From the NCBI GenBank assembly GCA_045578305.1, contig JAZNKA010000029.1:1-31384 (forward strand): 31,384 nucleotides of DNA, written 5' to 3'. The stretch's first letter is position 1. Each line of letters begins with the position of its first letter. A program made the position numbers and the translations under genes. Shown here in pieces: positions 8,758 through 15,845 of the stretch. The notes under the pieces are model-generated. The model was not told where the DNA came from and did not search any database. It saw only the letters and a list, made by a program, of their open reading frames with translations. This stretch comes from SIG440 sp045578305 (GTDB lineage Bacteria; Bacillota; Clostridia; Monoglobales; Monoglobaceae).

Positions 8758-9453
8758 TTAATACTCTCGTTCTACATCTTCCATATATCCGCGATTTACG
8801 ATGCTGAAATATTTGTCGCCCGATATAACTATGCTGTCAAGAAGTTCAACTTCTATTGCTTTGCAGGCTTTTCGGATTTTGTCCGTCTGCAAAATATCCA
8901 ACCCAGATGCATTGACGGTTCCACCCGGATGGTTGTGCGCAATAATAACAGCGTTTGCATTGTCATTAAGAGCTATCTTTGCAATCTCACTCGGGAACAC
9001 ATATACCTCGCCTGCAATTCCTGACCTGAGCTTGTTCACAGCCGTCAGACGATATGAAGTATTAAGGCTGAATACATACACTGCCTCAGTAAGCCGTCCA
9101 TAAAAATATGTCTTGGCAAAAGCTGCAATCTTTTCGGGTGTATCGAGTTTTGGCGGCAGGTTGTATCTTGCGCTGCGCTCGACAATGCCCAGAAGCGGGA
9201 CCAGCTCCCTGAGAAACTTTGCCGTTCTTGTGCCTACCCCTTCAATCTTTGTCAGTTCGGTTTCGTTTGCGTTGAGAACTGCACTGATTGTCCCGAATCT
9301 TTCAATCAATCTGTGAGCAATTCCGTTTGTATCGCCTCTTGGGATGACAGCAAAAAGCAGATGTTCAAGTTGTTCGTGCTCTTCAAGCATTTCAAGGCCA
9401 AATTTTTTAACTTTCTCGTCAAGCCTTGACCTGTGCCCGTCATGAATACTCAT
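8758..9453 (-). CDS. radC: RadC family JAB/MPN-domain protein
   Basis: Protein of 231 residues with a helix-hairpin-helix part in the first ~90 residues (IEGVGTRTAKFL) and a C-terminal JAB metallo-domain carrying H-N-H-P-G-G followed by the conserved Asp of the HxHPxG-x(n)-D motif. The family was named for a repair phenotype later assigned to another gene, and its biochemical role is still uncertain; JAB domains elsewhere are metallo-peptidases. It overlaps the rluD stop by 4 bases (ATGA) and is followed directly by uvrBA, so it is co-transcribed with genuine repair genes here. In B. subtilis radC lies elsewhere, next to mreB. Confidence 0.93.
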   Translation of the reverse strand: MSIHDGHRSRLDEKVKKFGLEMLEEHEQLEHLLFAVIPRGDTNGIAHRLIERFGTISAVLNANETELTKIEGVGTRTAKFLRELVPLLGIVERSARYNLPPKLDTPEKIAAFAKTYFYGRLTEAVYVFSLNTSYRLTAVNKLRSGIAGEVYVFPSEIAKIALNDNANAVIIAHNHPGGTVNASGLDILQTDKIRKACKAIEVELLDSIVISGDKYFSIVNRGYMEDVEREY

Positions 9454-10358
9454 AGCTGTCTCCTCCTAAGGGTTTCCAGTACCTCTTCAAAATATTCGGG
9501 AATTTCGCGGCTGAACTCCATATACTCATTCGTTATGGGATGCACAAATCCCACCATGTGAGCATGAAGAAGCTGCCCGTTTAGCTTAAATTCTTCTTTT
9601 TTCTTTCCATAAACCGCATCCCCCACAATAGGATGCGAATTTTTTGACATATGCACTCTTATCTGATGCGTTCTGCCGGTCTCGAGCCGGCATCTGACAA
9701 AAGTATATTTGTCAAATCTTTCGATTACAAAAAAATGTGTCACCGCATTCCGCGAATTTTTTTGTGTAATTGTCATTTTTTTGCGGTCTTTTTCGTCTCT
9801 GCCGATGGGGGCATCAATGCTGCCACTGTCTTCCTTTATTTTGCCATGCACAAGGCACAAATATTCGCGCGTAAGGCTGTGTTCCTTGATTTGCGCGGCA
9901 AGGCCAAGGTGCGCCTTGTCGTCCTTTGCAACAAGCAAAAGTCCGCTTGTGTCCTTGTCTATGCGGTGAAGTATTCCCGGTCGAAGCTCGCCGTTTATCC
10001 CTGACAGATTGTCGCCGCAATGTGCCATAAGTGCATTGACAAGAGTTTTGTCAAAATTGCCTGCCGCCGGATGAACAACCATCCCCTGCGGCTTGTTGAC
10101 AACCAGCATATGCTTGTCCTCATAAACAATGTCCAAAGGGATTTCTTGCGCCAGTATTTCGGCACTTTGGGGTTCGGGAACAAACACCTCAACCAAATCC
10201 CCTGCTTTCAGCTTGAAGTTTGCCTTTTGGGGTTTTTGGTTCACGGTGATATGTCCGTCAGATATAAGCTTTTGTATCCTTGAGCGTGTAAGGTCCAATG
10301 TCTCGTTTGCCAAAAACACATCAAGCCTTTGTCCGCCCTCCAAAACACTAATTTTCAT
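9450..10358 (-). CDS. rluD: RluA/RluD-family pseudouridine synthase
   Basis: Protein of 302 residues with an N-terminal S4 RNA-binding domain (residues ~8-60) and the pseudouridine synthase domain. The catalytic Asp is D134 in HRIDKDTSG; RTHQIRVHM and GDAVYGKK are further family motifs. It isomerises specific uridines in structured RNA. The lspA-adjacent member corresponds to B. subtilis YlyB and is usually named RluD-like, but the exact rRNA target is not known from sequence. The start at 10358 lies 10 bases inside lspA, as expected for coupling; an in-frame extension 17 codons upstream is low-complexity and less likely. The best ribosome site (AAGGA) is about 11 bases away, slightly long. 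Confidence 0.92.
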   Translation of the reverse strand: MKISVLEGGQRLDVFLANETLDLTRSRIQKLISDGHITVNQKPQKANFKLKAGDLVEVFVPEPQSAEILAQEIPLDIVYEDKHMLVVNKPQGMVVHPAAGNFDKTLVNALMAHCGDNLSGINGELRPGILHRIDKDTSGLLLVAKDDKAHLGLAAQIKEHSLTREYLCLVHGKIKEDSGSIDAPIGRDEKDRKKMTITQKNSRNAVTHFFVIERFDKYTFVRCRLETGRTHQIRVHMSKNSHPIVGDAVYGKKKEEFKLNGQLLHAHMVGFVHPITNEYMEFSREIPEYFEEVLETLRRRQL

Positions 10359-10821
10359 TGTTGTCACAATCCTTTTTTTCTTTTCCGTCAAAAAATACCA
10401 CAAATACAATCATCAATGCAGCACCCACGCAGACAAATATGTCCGCAATATTAAATACGGGGAAGTTTATCAGGCAAAAGTCAAAAAAATCAACCACAAA
10501 GCCCCGGAAAATGCGGTCAATCAGGTTGCCAACGGCACCACCCGCGATAAATACAAGCGAAAAGCTTAGAAGATTTGACTCTCTTCCATATTTTTTTATT
10601 GCGTATGCGATAAGTGCCAGAATTACAACGGTAAACACTATAAAAAACGCCGTGCCACCCTGAAAAATACCAAACGCTGCGCCACGGTTTTCAACATAGG
10701 TCAAATGAAAAACATTTTCCCAAATCGGAACCGAAAAGTTTGGTTTCAGCCATTCAATCATCAAAAGCTTGCTTGCTATATCAATTACCAAAATGGCTGC
10801 AAATGTCAAAAAGTACAGCAT
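10348..10821 (-). CDS. lspA: Lipoprotein signal peptidase LspA
   Basis: Inner-membrane aspartyl protease of 157 residues that removes the signal peptide of prolipoproteins after lipidation. It has four predicted membrane helices. The catalytic pair is D102 (in GNLIDRIFRG) and D127 (in FNIAD), and the conserved VENRGAAFG loop is near residue 43. The ATG at 10821 has an AGGA ribosome site; the frame extends upstream but that part is not lspA-like and crosses the leader hairpin. First gene of the lspA-rluD-radC-uvrB-uvrA string and probably has its own promoter inside the end of divIVA. Confidence 0.95.
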   Translation of the reverse strand: MLYFLTFAAILVIDIASKLLMIEWLKPNFSVPIWENVFHLTYVENRGAAFGIFQGGTAFFIVFTVVILALIAYAIKKYGRESNLLSFSLVFIAGGAVGNLIDRIFRGFVVDFFDFCLINFPVFNIADIFVCVGAALMIVFVVFFDGKEKKDCDNNEN

Positions 10822-10852
10822 TTTTCTTCCTCCGTACAAAAATATTTTAAAA

Positions 10853-10894
10853 GCAGCAGGGTGTCTAAACATTTTGTGTTTAAATCCCTACTGC
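10853..10894 (-). terminator. Leader hairpin between divIVA and lspA (terminator or attenuator)
   Basis: Two stacked stems: an outer 9-bp stem (10853-10861 with 10886-10894, one G-T pair) and an inner 6-bp stem (10866-10871 with 10877-10882). On the minus strand the outer stem is followed by TTTTAAAATATTTTT, a weak U-run. It lies after divIVA and before the lspA ribosome site, so it could limit read-through or attenuate lspA. Confidence 0.45.
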
Positions 10895-10909
10895 CCAGAC
10901 TCCCATATA

Positions 10910-10938
10910 TGTATAAGTCTTTTTTATTCTTCCGCCAA
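10910..10938 (-). promoter_or_regulatory. Candidate promoter for lspA inside the end of divIVA
   Basis: Minus strand TTGGCG (10933-10938), 17-base spacer, TATACA (10910-10915). It would start RNA about 80 bases before lspA, with the leader hairpin wholly inside the transcript. Box matches are moderate. Confidence 0.45.
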
Positions 10939-11574
10939 GGGTTTTTCGCACGTTTCCTCGGCTGCAACATATTCACCTTTTTCGTTGAGCACGATTTTGG
11001 GAAGTTCCATAGTCACACGCTCAAGCTGCTCAATTGCCGACAAAAATTCGTCGGTTTTTTCTGCCTCCTGCGGTACATCTTCCATTGTTGTTGCCTCGAC
11101 CTTAAGGTCATCTGCCGACATCTTGTTTTCGGGCATACTGAATTCCTTAACTATGTCAAGCTGCGAGGTAAGAAGTGATATAATGCGGGTCCTGAAAACC
11201 TCGACATTTCGTTTCATTTCTTCGTACTCAAAGCTGATGCGAGTCACCTCACGGCTTGCATCCGAAAGCATCTGTGTTGCCTTTGTCTCGGCTTCGCCTA
11301 TAATGTTTTCGGCGCGTTTTTTTGCATTGCTTACGACCTCGTCACCTGCGCTTTGTGCAACCAGAATCGCACTTTGAAGAGTCTCCTCCATTGCTTTGTA
11401 CTGTTTGATTGCGCTGGACAGCATATTTATTTTGTCGCGGTTCGCAAGGTTTTCTTTGTAAAGCGCTTCGTAATTTTCGCTTACTGCAGCAAAAAACTCG
11501 TCAACTTCTGCCTTGTTGTAACCCGACAGTGATTTTTTAAATCTTCTGTTTTCTATTTCCAGTGGGGTCATCAT
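10924..11574 (-). CDS. divIVA: DivIVA domain cell-division protein
   Basis: Cytoplasmic coiled-coil protein of 216 residues that binds curved membrane at poles and septa and helps position division or polar partners. The N-terminal domain is classical: TPLEIENRRFKKSLSGYN followed by KAEVDEFF, including the conserved Gly-Tyr. Long heptad-rich helices follow from about residue 27 to 145, then an acidic tail. GAGGAG precedes the first ATG. It is directly downstream of ylmH, the usual Gram-positive sepF-ylmH-divIVA order. Confidence 0.95.
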   Translation of the reverse strand: MMTPLEIENRRFKKSLSGYNKAEVDEFFAAVSENYEALYKENLANRDKINMLSSAIKQYKAMEETLQSAILVAQSAGDEVVSNAKKRAENIIGEAETKATQMLSDASREVTRISFEYEEMKRNVEVFRTRIISLLTSQLDIVKEFSMPENKMSADDLKVEATTMEDVPQEAEKTDEFLSAIEQLERVTMELPKIVLNEKGEYVAAEETCEKPLAEE

Positions 11575-11600
11575 AATACATTTCTCCTCTTAAAAAAATA

Positions 11601-12368
11601 TTACTTCGCTTTTTCAATACAGATCCCAAGGCGGTCTTTTCGTGTGGTTTTGATATCCTCCGAAAGTCTGAAACGCCCTGCACCCCGCACCGAAAAAACA
11701 TCTCCCGGCGAAATTCTTGCCGAAATATCCATGCATTCCTGCCAGTTGACCGAAACCCTTTTTGCCCGTATCGCCTCTGCCGCCGCGCTGCGCGAAGTTT
11801 TGAGCGCTGCACCGACAACTGAATCAAGTCTGAGCGATGCAACTGTTGTGCGGATTTCGTCAAACTGCCTCTTGGGGATTTTGGCATCCTCTAAGTCCAG
11901 AATTCTTACTTTGACCCCCACGCGTGCAACCATATCAAGATTTGATACGATATATTCGGCAATATCTCTTGCCACAAAAGCCAAAGTGCGTTCTTCAAGG
12001 CACAGTATGTCACCAAGCTTTTCGCGCTTTAGACCAAGTCCCAAAAGGCTGCCCAAAAAGTCACGGTGGCAAAGAGTTGATATGTCCCTGCCTGTTATTT
12101 CAACAAGAGATATAAACTCTTGGTCAACAGTATCCTCGGCATAATCAGGATACACCAAAAACAAACACCGCTCGGCATCAGGATATCCGCCAAAGAATTT
12201 GAATGATATATCGGTCCCCAAATTCTTTTTTGCAAAATTTTGTCTTATGACCGCCGCATCGGCAGGAGTCAAAAAGCCAAAAGCCTTTGGTACATACTGC
12301 TTCTCGCAAAGCTCGGCAGCATCACAGGCTCTGGCAAGCAAAGCTTTTGAATCAAGCTTTTTTTCCAT
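11601..12368 (-). CDS. ylmH: YlmH/S4-domain RNA-binding protein
   Basis: Protein of 255 residues. The N-terminal two thirds form the YlmH-specific region (FFGGYPDAERCLF and HRDFLGSLLGLGLKREKLGDI are diagnostic), and an S4 RNA-binding domain covers about residues 180-240. In Bacillus YlmH binds the ribosome and is linked to rescue of stalled large subunits as a relative of RqcP; earlier work tied the locus to division. It sits 3 bases after sepF and 26 bases before divIVA, so it is co-transcribed with both. Confidence 0.93.
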   Translation of the reverse strand: MEKKLDSKALLARACDAAELCEKQYVPKAFGFLTPADAAVIRQNFAKKNLGTDISFKFFGGYPDAERCLFLVYPDYAEDTVDQEFISLVEITGRDISTLCHRDFLGSLLGLGLKREKLGDILCLEERTLAFVARDIAEYIVSNLDMVARVGVKVRILDLEDAKIPKRQFDEIRTTVASLRLDSVVGAALKTSRSAAAEAIRAKRVSVNWQECMDISARISPGDVFSVRGAGRFRLSEDIKTTRKDRLGICIEKAK

Positions 12369-12371
12369 TTG

Positions 12372-12827
12372 TTAGTTTGACCAGGGGAATATGCCCTTGT
12401 TGCGAAGCTCGTCCTTAAAGTCGCCCATAATGCCCACATTGTAAGGAGCAATAAGGAAAATACCGTTTGATACCTTTTGGATATTGCCGTCAAGTGCATA
12501 AACCGAGCCGCTCAAAAAGTCAACAATACGGCGCGCAACCTCGCGGTCAACAGATTCAAGGTTCATAACAACGGGTTTTTTGCTCTTGAGGTGATTTGCA
12601 ATATCTCTTGCATCTTCAAAAGTTTCGGGCTGCATAACCACAAGCTTGAGCTGTGCGGTTGTGTGGATTTTTACCACCTTGCCGCGCTTTCCGCTGTCAA
12701 GTGTTTCGCTTTCGTCTGCATCAAAGCTTGCGCTGCTTGTAAATTCGTTGTTTTCGAGAAGTTCATCGTCAAGCTCGTCCGCTGTTTCGAAGCCGATAAG
12801 ATTAAGCATTTTGTTTACTAAACTCAT
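12372..12827 (-). CDS. sepF: Cell division protein SepF
   Basis: Protein of 151 residues that links FtsZ filaments to the membrane. The N-terminal amphipathic helix (MSLVNKMLNLIGF) is the membrane anchor, an acidic Ser-rich linker follows, and the globular SepF domain spans about residues 50-135 with KPVVMNLESVD and RRIVDFLSGSVYALDG. GGAGGAAAAAACA precedes the ATG. Length is normal. Confidence 0.95.
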   Translation of the reverse strand: MSLVNKMLNLIGFETADELDDELLENNEFTSSASFDADESETLDSGKRGKVVKIHTTAQLKLVVMQPETFEDARDIANHLKSKKPVVMNLESVDREVARRIVDFLSGSVYALDGNIQKVSNGIFLIAPYNVGIMGDFKDELRNKGIFPWSN

Positions 12828-12896
12828 TGTTTTTTCCTCCCAAAGGTTTTATATAAAAGTTTTAATAATATTCCTACCGTTTATTGTATCACAGAT

Positions 12897-13598
12897 TTAT
12901 CGGTTTGTATAGTCCCGTTTTCCAAAAATTCCGGTGCCCACACGCACCATTGTCGCTCCGCATTCGATTGCCAGCGGATAATCGTTTGTCATCCCCATCG
13001 AAAGCTCATTCATATCCACGTTTTTTATGTTTTTTGAAGCAATTTCTGCCGACAAATCGCGAAGTCCCGTAAAGACATTTCGCAAAAGCTGTGTGTCGTC
13101 GGTATATGGTGCAACCGTCATAAGCCCCTCGATTTTGACATTTTCAAAATTTTCGGCAATATCACGACACAGTTTTTCACATTCTGTTGGCAAAATGCCA
13201 AACTTGCTTTCCTCTCCTGAGACATTTACTTCAATCAGAATTTTTTGCACTTTGTCAATCTTTTTCGCCTGACGGTCAATCTCTTTGGCAAGGTCAAAGC
13301 TTTCGACCGAGTGTATAAGCTCGGCTTTGTCAATTATGTACTTGACCTTGTTTTTTTGCAAGTGCCCAATCAGGTGCCATTTTACAGGCTTTACCGAGTC
13401 ATATTTTTCCATAACCTCCTGAACGCGGTTTTCGCCGATGTCCCTGACCCCTGCCGAAATTGATTCGTTTATCAATTCCGCACCATAAGTCTTGGTAACC
13501 GCAATCAGAGTTATATCCTCGGGGTTTCTGCCAAAAGTTTCTGCCGTGCGCTTTATTTCAGCATTTACAGTGCTTAAATTTTCGCTTATATATGACAT
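12897..13598 (-). CDS. yggS: YggS-family pyridoxal-phosphate homeostasis protein
   Basis: Protein of 233 residues with the alanine-racemase-type TIM barrel. The PLP lysine is K36 in LIAVTKTY, and HLIGHLQKNK, SVESFDLAKEI and LSMGMTNDY are the classical motifs. The family binds PLP and buffers its cellular level without a known catalytic activity; in Firmicutes the gene (ylmE) lies next to sepF, as here. Its ATG directly abuts the stop of the HlyD-like gene, and its ribosome site (AAGGTG) is made from the last codons of that gene. Confidence 0.94.
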   Translation of the reverse strand: MSYISENLSTVNAEIKRTAETFGRNPEDITLIAVTKTYGAELINESISAGVRDIGENRVQEVMEKYDSVKPVKWHLIGHLQKNKVKYIIDKAELIHSVESFDLAKEIDRQAKKIDKVQKILIEVNVSGEESKFGILPTECEKLCRDIAENFENVKIEGLMTVAPYTDDTQLLRNVFTGLRDLSAEIASKNIKNVDMNELSMGMTNDYPLAIECGATMVRVGTGIFGKRDYTNR

Positions 13599-14876
13599 TT
13601 ATCTCATCACCTTGCCTTCAAAAATATCCTTGCCGTTTACAATAAGCTCGTCATACAGCTTCAAAACAGAGGGGTGCTCGGCACTTTGAAGTATCTCGTC
13701 AACAATCACCCATTCTTTGCCGTTGTACAAAAGTTCAACCGGTACAAATCGCGCCTTGTTGCTGCGGATGACATACACACCCATTGTCCCATCCTTCATA
13801 CGAAGGCTCTTTGCCGGAATTTTAAAGCCGCCATAGCTGTTTTTTATAAGCTGCACCTTTGCTTTTGAAATGGAATAAATCATATCTACGTATTTGTTTG
13901 AATTTATGACCAGCACCACTTTGCCGTTTTCCGGAGCAGTAATTTTTGTTACCGTTCCGCTTATTGTGTCGGTCCCGATATCAGGAAACCTGATACTAAG
14001 GGCGGAGCCAACACCAAGTCCCTCTGCCTCTGTCTCAGACACTTTTGCCGCAATACTCCACGAAAAGTTATTTACAATCTTTCCGCAAGGCTCGCCTGCC
14101 GACACTTTGTCACGGGTTTTGGGGCTAAGCGACAACTTGTCCAGTTGATTTAAGTAATCAAGGTTTATATTTTCAAGAGTCTTAAGGCTTAGTTTTTCTT
14201 CGGCGCCGTCAATCCTTGAAGAAAACGCCCCCGTTGTCGGCGAATGAAGAATTGTGCGTTCAATGTTGTATTTTGCTTCAATGTCCTGTTTTTGTTTTTT
14301 TAGATTCGCAAGCTCCTGAGTGCGGTCTATAGCCTGAGCTTCGCCCGATATTATACGGCGTTTTTCAATCAGCGAGTTTACCTGGGCACTGATTTCGCCG
14401 ACCTCTTTTACATCATTCCTTGCTCCTGCTTTGGGTACAGCCCTCAGCATTTGTGCGATTGTCTGCTCAATTTTGGTGGAGTCGCTTGAAAACACATCAG
14501 CTGTGCTCAACCCCTCCGAAAGCTTGCTTATTTCCTGCTCGATTTTTTTAAGCTCGTTGCTGGCAGAAAGGTTGACCTCGTTTTTATATATGTGCATAAC
14601 AACCTCGCCCCTCTTTACACGCTCGTTTTCGGGCACCTCGCAATAAAGATATCCATCTGTCGGCGCATAAATCAAGGTCTGGTCACGAAAAATGTACCCG
14701 TCTGCTTCTATAAGGCTTTCTTCCGAGCCGTTTCGGACAATGGTTGTCTCAAGTGCTCCGCCATAGTTTGCAATGATGTTTGCCGCAATAATCAAAACAA
14801 ATGCAAGCACCAAAAAGCCCAAAAAGCTTATGTGCCTTTTCTTTTTCTTTTTTTGCGCATTTCGTTTTTCTTCCAT
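13599..14876 (-). CDS. HlyD-like membrane-fusion/adaptor protein of the sepF cluster
   Basis: Protein of 425 residues with a very basic N-terminus (residues 1-14), one membrane helix (about 16-38), then an extracytoplasmic part: half of a biotinyl-lipoyl-like domain (IYAPTDGYLYCEVPENERVKRGE), a long helical hairpin (about 108-205, with ELKKIEQEISKL and LKKQKQDIEAKYN), the second lipoyl half (ILHSPTTGAFSSRIDG) and C-terminal beta domains. This is the architecture of adaptor subunits of efflux systems, yet no transporter or outer-membrane partner is nearby, and the cell is Gram-positive. Its place between miaA and yggS-sepF suggests a role at the envelope or septum; that is inference. Function unknown. 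Confidence 0.8.
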   Translation of the reverse strand: MEEKRNAQKKKKKRHISFLGFLVLAFVLIIAANIIANYGGALETTIVRNGSEESLIEADGYIFRDQTLIYAPTDGYLYCEVPENERVKRGEVVMHIYKNEVNLSASNELKKIEQEISKLSEGLSTADVFSSDSTKIEQTIAQMLRAVPKAGARNDVKEVGEISAQVNSLIEKRRIISGEAQAIDRTQELANLKKQKQDIEAKYNIERTILHSPTTGAFSSRIDGAEEKLSLKTLENINLDYLNQLDKLSLSPKTRDKVSAGEPCGKIVNNFSWSIAAKVSETEAEGLGVGSALSIRFPDIGTDTISGTVTKITAPENGKVVLVINSNKYVDMIYSISKAKVQLIKNSYGGFKIPAKSLRMKDGTMGVYVIRSNKARFVPVELLYNGKEWVIVDEILQSAEHPSVLKLYDELIVNGKDIFEGKVMR

Positions 14877-14905
14877 ATCAAAAACGCCTTTCTTTTGTTT
14901 GCCGC

Positions 14906-15844
14906 TTATATATCCTCTTCCTTATCCAAAAATCTTTGACACTTCTCAAAAACTTTTTCAAGGCTGTCTTCCTCATCAAGCCTTACCCAATTTATTTCGT
15001 CGTTGCGTCTGAACCAGGTCATCTGCCGTTTTGCATAACGACGGCTTTCCTGCTTGATTTTTTCCACCGCGTCCAAAAGCGACTCTTTGCCATCAATATA
15101 CTCCAGAAGCTCTTTGTAGCCGATTGCCTGCATCGCGGTTGTATCTTTGTCAATGCCTTTTTCAAGAAGCGACTTCACCTCATTAAGAAGACCCTTTTCC
15201 AGCATATCATCAACCCGTTTGTCAATTCTTTTGTAAAGAGTCTCGCGGTCGGTGTCTATTCCAAGCACAAGTGTATCATAAAGCGACTCGCGCTTTGATT
15301 CCTGATTTATAAGTGTAAAGGTCTTGCCAGTGACCTTGCAGACTTCAAGTGCCCTGATAACCCTGCGCACATTGTTTGGGTGAATTTTTTCGGCTGCCTC
15401 AGGGTCTTTTTCGGCAAGAATACTGTGCAGGGCATCGTTACCCTCTTTTTCGGCAAAAGCTTGCATTTCTTTTCGGAATTCGGGGTCGCTTTTAAAGTCC
15501 GCAAAGTCGGTATTGTTAAGGACACTGTCCATATAAAGCCCCGTACCCCCTGCAAGTATAGGCAGCTTCCCACGACTTATGCAGTCAGCTATGCACGCCC
15601 TTGCCATATCAGCAAAATCTGCAACGCTGAACTTTTGGCTTGGCTCGATTATATCAATCATATGATGCAAAATTCCGCATTTTTCGTGCGTCTCGGGCTT
15701 TGCTGTGCCGATGTCCATGCCCTTGTAAATCTGCATAGAATCGCACGAAATAACCTCGCCCGAAAACCGTTTTGCAATTTCTATCGCAAGTGCGGTCTTT
15801 CCCGATGCCGTCGGTCCCGCAATCGCTACAAGCTTGTTTTTCAT
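14906..15844 (-). CDS. miaA: tRNA dimethylallyltransferase MiaA
   Basis: Enzyme of 312 residues that adds the isopentenyl group of DMAPP to A37 of UNN-decoding tRNAs. The P-loop GPTASGKT is at residues 10-17, followed by ISCDSMQIYKGMDIGTAKP and later GGTGLYMDSVL. The insertion with RYAKRQMTWFRRN near the C-terminus is the conserved tRNA-contact region. It starts one base after the mutL stop. MiaB, which thiomethylates the MiaA product, is encoded further up the same strand. Confidence 0.96.
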   Translation of the reverse strand: MKNKLVAIAGPTASGKTALAIEIAKRFSGEVISCDSMQIYKGMDIGTAKPETHEKCGILHHMIDIIEPSQKFSVADFADMARACIADCISRGKLPILAGGTGLYMDSVLNNTDFADFKSDPEFRKEMQAFAEKEGNDALHSILAEKDPEAAEKIHPNNVRRVIRALEVCKVTGKTFTLINQESKRESLYDTLVLGIDTDRETLYKRIDKRVDDMLEKGLLNEVKSLLEKGIDKDTTAMQAIGYKELLEYIDGKESLLDAVEKIKQESRRYAKRQMTWFRRNDEINWVRLDEEDSLEKVFEKCQRFLDKEEDI

Positions 15845-15845
15845 C

